Assembly: GCF_003626635.1 (NCBI RefSeq)
Contig: NZ_RAZT01000012.1
Location: forward strand, 62,001-126,000
Direction: 5' to 3'
DNA: 64,000 bases
Origin: Micromonospora musae
GTDB taxonomy: Bacteria; Actinomycetota; Actinomycetes; Mycobacteriales; Micromonosporaceae
Part shown: piece by piece, positions 8,679-16,893 of the stretch
Layout: the number at the start of each line of letters is the position of its first letter
How positions within the stretch are numbered: the stretch's first letter is position 1
Translations under genes and position numbers: made by a program
Notes under the pieces: generated by a model
The model's input: the letters and a program-made list of their open reading frames with translations, nothing else
Database searches by the model: none
Told to the model about the DNA's origin: nothing

Positions 8679-9719
8679 ATGGTCAATTGGGTTGTCTCTC
8701 TCGCCGGGCCCCGACGGATCAGCCTGGAGCCCTGCCCCGTGGACCCACTCGGTCCGGGCCAGGTCCGCGTCCGCACCTGCTACTCCGGCATCTCCGCCGG
8801 CACCGAGCTCACCCTCTACCGGGGCAGCAACCCCCGGCTCAGCAAGGACTGGGACGACATCAGCCGGATGTTCGTACCGCGCCAGACCCCGGTGCCCTAT
8901 CCGCTGGTCGGCTTCGGCTACGAAGAGGTCGGCGAGATCGTCGAGGTGGCACCCGAGGTGACCGACCGGCACCCGGGGCAGATCGTCTGGGGCATCTGGG
9001 GCCACCGGGCCGAGGCGGTCCTCGCCGCCGACGCCGTCGCGCCACTGGCCCCCGGGCTCGACCCGCTGGCGGGCGTCTTCGCCCGCCCCGGCGCCATCGC
9101 GCTCACCGCCGTACTCGCCGGCGACCTGCACCTCGGGGACTGGGTCGGCGTGTTCGGCCAGGGCGTGATCGGTCTGCTCGCCACCCGCCTCGCGGTGCTC
9201 TCCGGCGCCCGCGTCGTGGCCGTGGACCGGGTCGCCGGCCGGCTCGTGCACGCCGCCCGCTACGGCGCCCGGTCGACCGTCGACGCGGGCGTCGAATCGG
9301 CCGCGGCCGTGCTGCGCGGCGCCACCGGTGGCCGGGGCGCCGACGTCTGCCTCGAGCTGGCCGGGGCGTACCCGGCGCTGCACGAGGCGATCCGGGCCAC
9401 CACCCACGCCGGCCGCGTCGTGGCCGCCGGCTTCTACCAGGGGCAGGCCGACGGCCTCGGCCTCGGCGAGGAGTTCCACCACAACCGGATCCAGCTGGTG
9501 GCGGCCCAGGTCTCCGGGCCCACCCCGGCGCCCGGCATGGCCGGCCGGTGGACCGGGACCCGGGTCGCCCAGACCTTCATGGAGCTGGTGACCGAGGGGA
9601 ACGTGGACCCGCTGCCGCTGGTGACTCACGTCGTCGACGCCGGCGCGGTGGCCGATGCGCTGGCGTTGCTCGACCGCGGTGACGGTGACGTCCTCCAAGT
9701 CGTGTTGAGGTTCCCATGA
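8679..9719 (+). CDS. zinc-type alcohol dehydrogenase (MDR family) for a sugar derivative
   Basis: A 346-residue medium-chain dehydrogenase/reductase. It has an N-terminal GroES-like domain (CYSGISAGTELTLYRG, about residues 29-44), a Rossmann domain with GVFGQGVIGLLATRLA (about residues 151-166), and a C-terminal VVAAGFYQGQADGL segment. The catalytic zinc ligand pattern of classical enzymes is not obvious, as in the subgroup commonly found beside sugar isomerases. It probably oxidises or reduces a sugar or polyol. Its stop overlaps the next gene by 4 bases (ATGA), which places it first in a three-gene catabolic operon divergent from the importer. Confidence 0.85.
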   Translation: MVNWVVSLAGPRRISLEPCPVDPLGPGQVRVRTCYSGISAGTELTLYRGSNPRLSKDWDDISRMFVPRQTPVPYPLVGFGYEEVGEIVEVAPEVTDRHPGQIVWGIWGHRAEAVLAADAVAPLAPGLDPLAGVFARPGAIALTAVLAGDLHLGDWVGVFGQGVIGLLATRLAVLSGARVVAVDRVAGRLVHAARYGARSTVDAGVESAAAVLRGATGGRGADVCLELAGAYPALHEAIRATTHAGRVVAAGFYQGQADGLGLGEEFHHNRIQLVAAQVSGPTPAPGMAGRWTGTRVAQTFMELVTEGNVDPLPLVTHVVDAGAVADALALLDRGDGDVLQVVLRFP

Positions 9720-10534
9720 CCATTCCGATCGCCTGCCAGGAGCAGCTCCTGCCCGGCACCGACCTGATCCAGAAGTACGCGCTCGCCGTCTCCCTCGGCT
9801 ACGACGGGATCGAGCTGCGCGGACGCGGCGACCTGGCCTTCGCCCAGCGGCTTCCCGAACTGCGCCGGGCCCGCGCCGCCGGCGTGGTGATGCCCACCGT
9901 CTGCGTCGAGATGGACCACTTCATCGGCGACTTCGACCCGGCGCGCTCCGCCGACGCCGTACGCAACCTGCGCTCGCAGCTCTCGGTCCTCGCCGAGCTG
10001 GGCGGCGTCGGCGTGATGACCCCCGCCGCCTGGGGGATGTTCTCCCGGCGGCTGCCGCCGTTCGAGCCGCCCCGGCCGCCGGCCGGCGACCGGCAGGTGC
10101 TCGTGGACGCGCTCGGCCTCCTCGGCGAGCACGCCCGCCGCGAGGGGGTCGTGCTCTTCCTCGAGCCGCTGAACCGGTACGAGGACCACATGGTCAACCG
10201 CCTCGACGAGGCGATGACGCTCTGCGCGGCGGTCGGGCTGCCCTCGGTGCGCGTGGTCGCCGACACCTTCCACATGAACATCGAGGAGGACGACGTGCAC
10301 CGGGCGCTGCGCGCCGCCGCGCCGTACCTGGGGCACGTCCAGGTCAGCGACTCCAACCGGTACCAGCCCGGCGCCGGTCACCTCGACTGGCCGGCGTTGG
10401 TCCGCACCCTGCTCGAACTCGGCTACCAGGGCTGGCTGGCGCTGGAGTGTCGGCTCCGCGGCGATCCGGTGCGGGCCCTGCAGCAGGCCGCCACGGTGCT
10501 GCGGCACGCCGAGCCGCGCCGGGCGGCGGCGTGA
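9716..10534 (+). CDS. sugar phosphate isomerase/epimerase (AP endonuclease 2-like TIM barrel)
   Basis: A 272-residue TIM-barrel isomerase/epimerase. Probable metal ligands are the Glu in FLEPLNRYE (about residue 150), the Asp/His in VADTFHMN (about 182-186), His in YLGHVQVSD and Glu in LALECRL near the C-terminus. Members isomerise keto- and aldo-sugars or inosose-type compounds using a divalent metal. It overlaps the dehydrogenase by 4 bases and the following GTG start by 4 bases. In this operon it should act on the sugar imported by the neighbouring transporter or on its oxidised product. Confidence 0.88.
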   Translation: MTIPIACQEQLLPGTDLIQKYALAVSLGYDGIELRGRGDLAFAQRLPELRRARAAGVVMPTVCVEMDHFIGDFDPARSADAVRNLRSQLSVLAELGGVGVMTPAAWGMFSRRLPPFEPPRPPAGDRQVLVDALGLLGEHARREGVVLFLEPLNRYEDHMVNRLDEAMTLCAAVGLPSVRVVADTFHMNIEEDDVHRALRAAAPYLGHVQVSDSNRYQPGAGHLDWPALVRTLLELGYQGWLALECRLRGDPVRALQQAATVLRHAEPRRAAA

Positions 10535-12006
10535 ACACCGGCGGCCTGCGGCCCGAGGGCGCGCTCGACGCGGCGCCGGGCGGGTCCGATCGGGGCGAGT
10601 CGACCGACGAGCCGAACGGGCCGGGCGACGACGGCACTGTCGGCGGGCCGGGTGACGACGGCGCCGTCGGCGGGCCGGGTGGCGACGTCGAACGGCTGCG
10701 CCGGCTCGCCGTGGCGACCCTGGAGGCGAACTGGGAACACGACCACACGGTGCCCTCGCGCACGCTCTACCCGCACCAGTGGAGCTGGGACTCGGCGTTC
10801 ATCGCGATCGGGTGGGCCCACGCCCGTCCCGAGCGCGCCTGGCGGGAGCTGGAGAGCCTGTTCCGCGCCCAGTGGGCGGACGGGCGGGTGCCGCACATCG
10901 TGTTCAATCCGCGGCTGCCGGTCGGGGCGTACTTCCCCGGGCCCGAGTTCTGGGCGTCGGCGCGGGCCGAGGGCGCGCCGGCCGCCGCCACCTCCGGGCT
11001 GGTCCAGCCGCCGGTGCACGCCCTCGCGGCCTGGCTCGCGTACCGGCGGGCCCCCTCGGACGCGGCCCGCGCGGCGATGCGCCGGCTCTACCCCCGGCTC
11101 GTGGCCCAGCAGCGCTACCTGGCGACCCGCCGGAACGTGGGCGGCGCCGGGTTGGCCTGCGTGGTGCACCCGTGGGAGTCGGGGTTGGACAACAGCCCAG
11201 CCTGGGACGCGCCGCTGGCGGCGGTGCCGGCCGACGCGGCGGTGATGCGGGCGTACCACCGGCACGACACCGCGCACGCCGCCCCCGCGCACCGCCCCAC
11301 CGATCTGGACTACGCGCGGTACGTGGCGGTCGTCGCCTCCTACCGCGAAGGCGGCTACCGGGACGAGGACCTGCCCGGCCGGCATCCCTTCCTGGTGGAG
11401 TGCCCGCTGTTCAACGCGGCGGCGGGCGCGGCGGAGCACGCGCTGGCCCGGATCGCGCCGCTGGTCGGCGCCGACCCGGCTCCACACCGGGACCGGGCGG
11501 CCCGCATCACCGAGGCGCTCGTGCGCCGGCTGTACGACCCGAACACCGGGACGTTCCAGCCTCGGGACCTGCGGACCGGGCGGCTGATACCGGCGCGGAC
11601 GGTGCTCGGCCTGGCGCCGCTGATCCTGCCCGACCTACCGACGCCGCAGGCCCGGACGGTCGTCGCCGAGGCGTGCTCGGCCCGCTTCGGCGTGGCACTC
11701 CGGATGGCCCGACCGCTGCCCAGCCACGACCGCACCGCGCCGGACTTCGAGGCGCTGCGTTACTGGCGCGGCCCGAGCTGGATGAACGTCAACTGGTGGG
11801 TCCGCTGTGGACTGCTCGGCCACGGGCGCGCCGACCTGGCCGAGGGGCTGGCGCGCTCGATGGTGGGGCTGGTGGCGACCGCCGGCTGCCACGAGTACTT
11901 CCATCCGGACACGGGGGCCGGGCTGGGCTCGCCGGCCTTCGGCTGGACCGCGGCGCTCCTGCTCGACCTGCTGGCCGAGACGCGCGAGCCGGCTCCGGTG
12001 ATCTGA
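10531..12006 (+). CDS. GH63-like glycoside hydrolase (trehalase/glucosylglycerate hydrolase type)
   Basis: A 491-residue (alpha/alpha)6-barrel hydrolase. The first 55 residues are low-complexity. The catalytic region then begins with HQWSWDSAFIAIGWAH. Further landmarks are HPWESGLDNSPAWD, with the likely catalytic Asp, RYWRGPSWMNVNWW, and CHEYFHPDTGAG, with the likely catalytic Glu. These match GH63 enzymes such as mannosylglycerate or glucosylglycerate hydrolases and remote trehalases. I chose the GTG at 10531, overlapping the isomerase stop, over an in-frame upstream site inside that gene. No signal peptide is seen, so it should act in the cytoplasm on an imported glycoside. Confidence 0.85.
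   Translation: MNTGGLRPEGALDAAPGGSDRGESTDEPNGPGDDGTVGGPGDDGAVGGPGGDVERLRRLAVATLEANWEHDHTVPSRTLYPHQWSWDSAFIAIGWAHARPERAWRELESLFRAQWADGRVPHIVFNPRLPVGAYFPGPEFWASARAEGAPAAATSGLVQPPVHALAAWLAYRRAPSDAARAAMRRLYPRLVAQQRYLATRRNVGGAGLACVVHPWESGLDNSPAWDAPLAAVPADAAVMRAYHRHDTAHAAPAHRPTDLDYARYVAVVASYREGGYRDEDLPGRHPFLVECPLFNAAAGAAEHALARIAPLVGADPAPHRDRAARITEALVRRLYDPNTGTFQPRDLRTGRLIPARTVLGLAPLILPDLPTPQARTVVAEACSARFGVALRMARPLPSHDRTAPDFEALRYWRGPSWMNVNWWVRCGLLGHGRADLAEGLARSMVGLVATAGCHEYFHPDTGAGLGSPAFGWTAALLLDLLAETREPAPVI
10618..10689 (+). repeat. 27-base in-frame tandem repeat in the hydrolase N-terminus
   Basis: Two full copies (10618-10644 and 10645-10671) and a partial third copy of a 27-base unit encode GPGDDGTVG, GPGDDGAVG and GPGGDV. 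It lies in the disordered leader before the catalytic domain, so its copy number may vary between strains. Confidence 0.75.
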
Positions 12007-12028
12007 GCGGCCGGCGGTCGGCCCGGCG

Positions 12029-12388
12029 TCACGCGGGCGTACCGGCGCTCTCCGCGGCGAGGCGGGTGGCGCGCTGGGTCCCCCACTCGCCGAGCGGGCG
12101 GAGGGCCTGGTTGAGGGACCTGCCGTGCTCGGTGAGGGAGTACTCCACTCTGGGCGGAACCTCCCGGTGGACCTCGCGGTGGATCAGCCCGTCCTCCTCC
12201 ATCTCGCGCAGGTGCTGGATGAGCATCTTCTCGCTGACGCCGGGGAGGCCTCGTCTGAGTTCCCCGAAGCGGCGGGTGCCGTAGGTGTCCAGCTCCCAGA
12301 GGATCAGCGACTTCCACTTTCCCGAGACCACGTCCATCGCGGCATCGATGCCGCAGATGTAGGGACCGCGCCTGCTGCTCGATGCCAC
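12029..12388 (-). CDS. HxlR-family winged-helix transcriptional regulator
   Basis: A 119-residue HxlR-type regulator. The usual conserved Cys near the start is present (PYICGIDAAMDVVSGKWKSLIL), followed by the winged helix (RFGELRRGLPGVSEKMLIQHLREMEEDGLI) and a wing with REVPPRVEYSLT. Members sense electrophiles, oxidants or small ligands and bind operators next to their own gene. It is divergent from the two imine-reductase-like genes, and the perfect inverted repeat at 12418-12441 sits just before its start, so control of both is expected. Confidence 0.93.
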   Translation of the reverse strand: MASSSRRGPYICGIDAAMDVVSGKWKSLILWELDTYGTRRFGELRRGLPGVSEKMLIQHLREMEEDGLIHREVHREVPPRVEYSLTEHGRSLNQALRPLGEWGTQRATRLAAESAGTPA

Positions 12389-12417
12389 CGCACCCTCCCC
12401 TGGCCAGGAGCCACGCC

Positions 12418-12479
12418 AATACTTACCAGAAGGTAAGTATTGAACAATTTAGTGAGTACTTGTCCACCGGAGAGTACTC
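12418..12479. promoter_or_regulatory. probable HxlR operator: perfect inverted repeat plus a second one
   Basis: AATACTTACC (12418-12427) and GGTAAGTATT (12432-12441) form a perfect 10-base inverted repeat with a 4-base spacer. A weaker pair, GAGTACT (12454-12460) and AGTACTC (12473-12479), follows. The region is strikingly AT-rich for this genome and lies between the HxlR gene and the divergent reductase genes, where an HxlR dimer site is expected. Confidence 0.8.
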
Positions 12480-12537
12480 GCGAACGATGGTCATCGGCGC
12501 GCCCGTCAACTCACCGAGCAGAGCAGAGGAATCTCCG

Positions 12538-13407
12538 ATGACCACCAGCACAACGTTTCTGGGACTGGGAGCGATGGGCAGCGCGCTGGCCACGGCGGCG
12601 ATCGCCGGCGGCCGACCCACCGTCGTCTGGAACCGCACCGCACACCGGGCAGAGGCGCTCGCCGGGCGTGGCGCGACCGTGGCCGCGACCGTGGCGGAGG
12701 CGATCGCGGGCGACGGCGTCATCGTCGTCTGCCTCTTCGACCACGAGTCGGTGCACGGCGTACTCGACCCGGTCGCCGCCGGTCTTTCCGGACGAACCGT
12801 GATCAACCTGACCACCACGACGCCAAACGAGTCGCGCGACTTCGCCACCTGGGCCGCCGAGCTGGGCGTCACCCTCCTCGACGGCGCGATCATGGCCGTT
12901 CCAGAGATGATCGGCAGTCCCGGCTCGGCGATCCTCTACAGCGGCTCGCCCACCGCCTTCGCGCAGCACCGGGCGCTGCGTGACCTCTGGGGCACCAGCA
13001 GCTTCCTCGGAACGGACGCCGGCATGGCCTCCCTCCACGACATGGCGATGCTCGCCGGCATGTACACGATGTTCGCCGGCTTCCTGCACGGCGCGGCGAT
13101 GGTCGGCGCGGCGGGTGTCCCGGCGGCCGAGTTCGCCCAGCGGCAGGCACCGTTCCTCGCCGCCATGGTCGGTCAGCTGGCCGGCCTCGCCGCGACGATC
13201 GACGCGAAGGACTACACCGGCGACGGCCAGCAGAGCCTGCGGTTCACCGAAACCGCCCTGGCCACGCTGCTGAGAGCCACCGACGAGCAGGGTGTCGACC
13301 CGGTGGTGCTCGAGCCGGTGCACGACGTCGTCCGACGGCAGATCGCCGCCGGCCACGGCGAAGACGGCACCGCCCGGATCTTCGAGGCGCTGAGGAGCAC
13401 CCGATGA
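12538..13407 (+). CDS. NAD(P)-dependent oxidoreductase, imine reductase-like (first of pair)
   Basis: A 289-residue beta-hydroxyacid dehydrogenase/imine reductase-type enzyme. The N-terminal Rossmann fold has FLGLGAMGSALA (residues 7-18) and VVWNRTAHRAEAL, whose Arg after the second strand favours NADPH. The C-terminal half is the all-helical dimerisation domain, with the imine-reductase-like tail EPVHDVVRRQIAAGHGEDG. I chose the ATG at 12538 (AGAGGA upstream) because the open frame from 12382 runs through the operator. It overlaps the next gene, which is related, by 4 bases. The likely role is reduction of an imine or carbonyl, perhaps induced by a compound sensed by the HxlR regulator. Confidence 0.88.
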   Translation: MTTSTTFLGLGAMGSALATAAIAGGRPTVVWNRTAHRAEALAGRGATVAATVAEAIAGDGVIVVCLFDHESVHGVLDPVAAGLSGRTVINLTTTTPNESRDFATWAAELGVTLLDGAIMAVPEMIGSPGSAILYSGSPTAFAQHRALRDLWGTSSFLGTDAGMASLHDMAMLAGMYTMFAGFLHGAAMVGAAGVPAAEFAQRQAPFLAAMVGQLAGLAATIDAKDYTGDGQQSLRFTETALATLLRATDEQGVDPVVLEPVHDVVRRQIAAGHGEDGTARIFEALRSTR

Positions 13408-14312
13408 GCCGCCCCGGCACGCCGACCGCCGTCACCGTGATCGGTCTCGGCCCGATGGGCCGGGCGATGGCCGGTGCCCTGTTGCGGGCCGGGCACGCCG
13501 TGACCGTGTGGAACCGTACGCCCGGTCGCGCCGACGACCTCGTCGCCGCCGGGGCCAGGCGGGCGCCCAGCCCCGCGGACGCCGTCGCCGCGAGCGGTCT
13601 GACCATCCTCAGCCTCACCGACTACCAGGCGATGTACGACATTCTCGGCCCGGTGGCGGACGACCGGCGGCGGCCCGGCGTGCTGGCCGGCCGGACCCTC
13701 GCCAACCTCAGCTCCGACACGCCCGACGCGTCCCGGGAGGCGGCCGCGTGGGCCGCCGACCGTGGCGCGAGCTTCCTCACCGGCGGGGTGATGGTGCCGG
13801 CTCCCGCGATCGGCCACCCCGGGTCGTACGTCTTCTACAGCGGGCCCGAGGACGTCTTCGAGGTGCACGAACCGGCGCTGAGCGTCGTCGGGCAGCCGAA
13901 GTACCTCGGCGCGGATCCCGGGCTGGCCCAGCTCTTCTACCAGGCCCACCTCGACGTCTTCCTCACCGCGCTGTCGAGCCTCCTGCACGCCACGGCCCTC
14001 GTCACCGCGGCCGGCGTGCCGGCGGCCGACTTCCTGCCGGGCGCGCTCGCCACCCTCACCGACATTCCGGAGATGATCGGCGACGGGTCGCAGCTGGCCC
14101 GGCAACTGGAGGCCGGCGAGCACCCCGGTGACCTCAGCACCACCCTGATGATGGGCGCCACGGCGGATCACATCGTGCGGACCAGTGCGAGGGCCGGCGT
14201 CGACGTCCGGTTGCCGGAGGCGGTCAGGTCCCACTACGAGCGGGCGATCGCCGCCGGGCACAGCACGAGGAACTGGACCGCTCTCTACGAGGTGATCAGG
14301 GCGGACGGCTGA
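13404..14312 (+). CDS. NAD(P)-dependent oxidoreductase, imine reductase-like (second of pair)
   Basis: A 302-residue paralogue of the preceding protein. Rossmann motif VIGLGPMGRAMAGAL (about residues 12-26) is followed by VTVWNRTPGRADDL, a cofactor loop suited to NADPH. The C-terminal helical domain ends with PEAVRSHYERAIAAGHSTRNW, the usual imine reductase ending. It is translationally coupled to the first reductase by an ATGA overlap. The two could form a heterodimer, because family members swap helices between subunits. The substrate is unknown. Confidence 0.88.
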   Translation: MSRPGTPTAVTVIGLGPMGRAMAGALLRAGHAVTVWNRTPGRADDLVAAGARRAPSPADAVAASGLTILSLTDYQAMYDILGPVADDRRRPGVLAGRTLANLSSDTPDASREAAAWAADRGASFLTGGVMVPAPAIGHPGSYVFYSGPEDVFEVHEPALSVVGQPKYLGADPGLAQLFYQAHLDVFLTALSSLLHATALVTAAGVPAADFLPGALATLTDIPEMIGDGSQLARQLEAGEHPGDLSTTLMMGATADHIVRTSARAGVDVRLPEAVRSHYERAIAAGHSTRNWTALYEVIRADG

Positions 14313-14325
14313 CGGTCGGCCGGGA

Positions 14326-14368
14326 CACCGGGCGGGCGCGAGCCCCCAGCGCCCGTGCCCGCCCGGTG
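14326..14368 (+). terminator. GC hairpin after the reductase pair
   Basis: A 12-base perfect stem (CACCGGGCGGGC at 14326-14337 and GCCCGCCCGGTG at 14357-14368) with a 19-base loop, 14 bases after the second reductase stop. There is no U tract, as is usual for high-GC actinobacterial terminators. The rest of 14313-14547 shows no gene. Confidence 0.6.
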
Positions 14369-14547
14369 GGTGCCACCGCTGGCGAGTTCCCGGACGACGG
14401 TCCGGGGTCGGTCGCGGTGGTACGCAACGGAGCATCGAGCAGGTGACCGTTCGGGTCGGGCGGTCGACGGTGACCGGTCTGCGTCATGGCGCACACAGGA
14501 CACCCGGAGCCGGCCGGCGTCGACCCCGGGAGGTCGGTCGCGGGAGA

Positions 14548-15720
14548 CTACCGGCGGGCGGTGTCCCAGACCACCGCCCGGTAACCCTCCCCGGTCGGGT
14601 TGAGGACTCCGACGACGAGCCCCCGGTCGTTGATGGACTGGACTCCGCCGATGGAGGCACCGTGCTGGAGCGGACCGAGGTCGATGACCCGGTTGCGGGT
14701 CCAGACCACCCCGTGGGTCTGCTGGTCCGCGGTGCTCGACTGCCCGGCCACGCTGCCGGCGCTGTTGATGGCCGAGGCCTGGGCGAAGTCGCCGCCGAGG
14801 GGAGCGAGTTCGGTGCTGGTGCCCCGGTGCCAGCGCACCGGGCGGGTGCCGACCGGCCCGTCGGGGTTTCCGGCGAACTCACCCCGGCTGTTGATCCCGA
14901 CGGTCGTGATGGCGCCGAGGTCGGTGCGGACCCCGTCGTGCCACAGGAAGTTGTGCCAGTTCGGGTCGCCGTCGAGGCGCATGCTGCCGAGCACCTGACC
15001 GCGATCGTTGATGTCGTGCGCCATGCTGGCCAGCGCGTCGGGCGGGCCCAGCCGGATCAGTCGGCCGTTGCGCCAGAGCGCCGCCTCGCTCGTCGTCGCG
15101 GTGGTGACGAACCCGACCGCCTCGCCCCGGTTGTTGATCGTCACCGGGTAGCTGTCACCGCCCAGGCCCGGCAGGTCGACGCTGCGTCCGTCCCGCCAGA
15201 GGAATCCCTGGCCGTACATGCCGCTGGTCTCGGTGTACCGGACGCCGATCACCTCGCCACGATCGTTGACGTCGAGCGCCTGAGCCGGGCCCTGTACGGC
15301 GGCGAGGTCGATCGGGCTGCCGTTGCGCCACCGCACCGGCCGGCCGTCGCTGCTGCCGACGACCTCGCCGCGTTCGTTGACGGCCGTCGCCGCGCTGTTC
15401 TCGCCGAGTGCGCCGAGGTCGGTGAGGACGCCTCGCTGCCAGCGGAAGGCGCGGGACCTGCCGTCGGCGGTCGCGCTGGTGCCGACCACCTGGCCGGCGT
15501 CGTTCACGTCGGTGGGGGTGCTCCAACTGCCGCCGAGGGTGCCGAGATCCCGCCAGGTTACGGTCGCCGGCGGGCCGGCCGGTGGCTTGCCGGCCGGTGG
15601 CTCGTCGGCCGGTGGTGAGGCCGACGCCGTCCCGGCTCCGAACGTGCCGAGCCCGGCGACGAGAGCTGCCGCGATCGCCAGACGGATGAGCCTGCCCCGG
15701 ATCCGGTCTGCGCGCCCCAT
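14548..15720 (-). CDS. secreted HAF-repeat protein
   Basis: A 390-residue exported protein. A signal peptide with a twin-basic start (MGRADRIRGRLIRLAIAAALVAGLGTF is residues 1-27) ends near ASA-SPP. A short Pro-rich spacer follows, then eight or so repeats of about 40 residues with the pattern D-L-G-x-L-G-G ... A-x-x-I/V-N-x-x-G-x-V-V-G. These are HAF-type repeats of presumed beta-propeller proteins. The ATG at 15720 has GAAGGGGAG upstream. The in-frame extension to 16008 is Arg/Pro-rich and non-coding in character. The function of HAF proteins is unknown. Confidence 0.85.
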   Translation of the reverse strand: MGRADRIRGRLIRLAIAAALVAGLGTFGAGTASASPPADEPPAGKPPAGPPATVTWRDLGTLGGSWSTPTDVNDAGQVVGTSATADGRSRAFRWQRGVLTDLGALGENSAATAVNERGEVVGSSDGRPVRWRNGSPIDLAAVQGPAQALDVNDRGEVIGVRYTETSGMYGQGFLWRDGRSVDLPGLGGDSYPVTINNRGEAVGFVTTATTSEAALWRNGRLIRLGPPDALASMAHDINDRGQVLGSMRLDGDPNWHNFLWHDGVRTDLGAITTVGINSRGEFAGNPDGPVGTRPVRWHRGTSTELAPLGGDFAQASAINSAGSVAGQSSTADQQTHGVVWTRNRVIDLGPLQHGASIGGVQSINDRGLVVGVLNPTGEGYRAVVWDTARR

Positions 15721-16175
15721 GCGTCTCCCCTTCTCGTTGCGTACGGGTACCGTCACTCTGCGCCAGAGCGGGTCGGGGTGTTGTCCCTCGCGCGGTCGAG
15801 AACGGGGAGGGTTTTCCCGCCATCCGCCAGGACGTCCATTCGTGACAGTGCCGAGCGGGCCGCTGGTTGGGGACGGTCTCGTCCGTGAACGGCGGCGGCC
15901 GACCGATCGTGGGCCCGGCCCGGGGGACTGCTCCCAGGAACGACCCCGGTGGTATCCGTTCGACGGAGAGACGACCTCACCGGGATCGACGAGGTCGCCT
16001 CGATCCATCCGGCCAGTGAGGTCGCCGAAGCCGCCTGGCTCGGATACGCCGACCGCGAGCGCGTCTCACCGGCTTGTCGACCAGCTGCGCGCCGAGGCGC
16101 TGCTGCGCTGATCCGGGGCCGGTTTGTCGGCGTCGGGCCGGGGTATGCGCCGGACCGGCGACGAAGGAGGCGCGC
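15721..16175. other. intergenic region without recognised gene
   Basis: This 455-base divergent gap separates the HAF-repeat gene and the DUF2267 gene. Open frames on both strands here are Arg/Pro-rich and lack start signals, so I call none. It should contain the two divergent promoters, but I see no convincing -10/-35 pair or repeat. Confidence 0.5.
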
Positions 16176-16580
16176 GTGCGGTTTCCCCGCTTCATCGACG
16201 CGGTCTCCCGGCGCTCCGGGCTTCCGCCGGAGCAGGCGGCCGACGTCGCCCGTGCGGTGCTGCAGACGATGGCGGAGCGGGTGACGGGTCGTCCGACGGA
16301 CGATCTGGCCGGGCGACTGCCGGACGACCTGGACGGCTACCTGTCGGGGGCGGGGGCGGGGACGGACGCGGCGTCGGGGCCCGCCGGCCCCGCGGAGTTC
16401 CTGCGCCGGGTGGGGGAGCGGGCCGGGGTGGACGAGGCGACGGCACGGCGGGGCACCGGAGCGGTCTTCGCGACCCTGCGGGAGGCGGTCACCGTCGCCG
16501 AGTTCCAGGAAATGGTGGCCCGGCTGCCGACGCGCGCCGACGGCGCTGTGCAGCCGCTCCCGCCGACGTACGATGGCTGA
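16176..16580 (+). CDS. DUF2267 domain protein
   Basis: A 134-residue protein whose two halves look alike: an N-terminal FPRFIDAVSRRSGLPPEQAADVARAVL segment and a C-terminal FLRRVGERAGVDEATARRGTGAVFATL segment, joined by an acidic and Gly-rich linker. Both end in a short helix (TDDLAGRLPDDLDGYL and VAEFQEMVARLPT). This duplicated helical pattern is DUF2267, and its function is unknown. The GTG at 16176 is chosen because a full AAGGAGG site precedes it. It is the last gene before the biosynthetic operon, with about 300 bases between. Confidence 0.8.
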   Translation: MRFPRFIDAVSRRSGLPPEQAADVARAVLQTMAERVTGRPTDDLAGRLPDDLDGYLSGAGAGTDAASGPAGPAEFLRRVGERAGVDEATARRGTGAVFATLREAVTVAEFQEMVARLPTRADGAVQPLPPTYDG

Positions 16581-16885
16581 GCCCGGACCAGCCGCGCGCT
16601 CCTGTCCAAGGTCCGACATTCGCCGAAGTTCCGGAAATTTGCCGGTGGTCGGCCGGGTTAGCCGGAAGATTGACCGCCCGTCGCGCTCTATGCGACAACT
16701 ACTCTAGGTGCCAGAGGGATGATCGGTCTGTTTCCCCGACCCCTCGTCTGAGGCCCCGATCGGCTCTTCGGGCGGACTCTCATCGATGAACTTTTCTCCC
16801 AGGTATTGAGACTTATGCTGCTGTCAATGTGAAGTCCTGGGGGGGATCATGATCACTGTCGATTACTGCTGCGCGTCCGTCCATT
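16581..16885 (+). promoter_or_regulatory. leader/promoter region of the biosynthetic operon
   Basis: A roughly 305-base gap upstream of the 28-kb operon and the only sizeable non-coding stretch before it, so its promoter should be here. It is AT-richer than the flanks (for example 16780-16840). A small inverted repeat, ATTGA/TCAAT, lies around 16804-16827, and a run of seven G at 16839-16845 precedes a possible leader ORF. I cannot assign a promoter with confidence and no dedicated regulator gene lies nearby. Confidence 0.5.
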
Positions 16886-16893
16886 GTGGATGA
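16849..16893 (+). CDS. possible 14-codon Cys-containing leader peptide
   Basis: The ATG at 16849 opens a 14-codon frame, MITVDYCCASVHCG, ending at TGA 16891-16893. It overlaps the GTG at 16886 of the first synthetase frame and stops 16 bases before that frame's ATG at 16910. A purine-rich GGGGGGGA run lies just upstream, although the spacing is short. Three Cys in 14 residues is unusual here. It could be a translation-coupling or attenuation leader, or less likely a peptide substrate for the LanB-like proteins. It may also be chance, since several shorter frames occur in the same gap. Confidence 0.3.
   Translation: MITVDYCCASVHCG

Noticed and set aside
16849..16893. Calling the 14-codon ORF a RiPP precursor
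   Set aside because: It is far shorter than known PEARL scaffold peptides, lacks a leader/core division, and other tiny frames occur in the same gap. It is kept only as a possible leader ORF.
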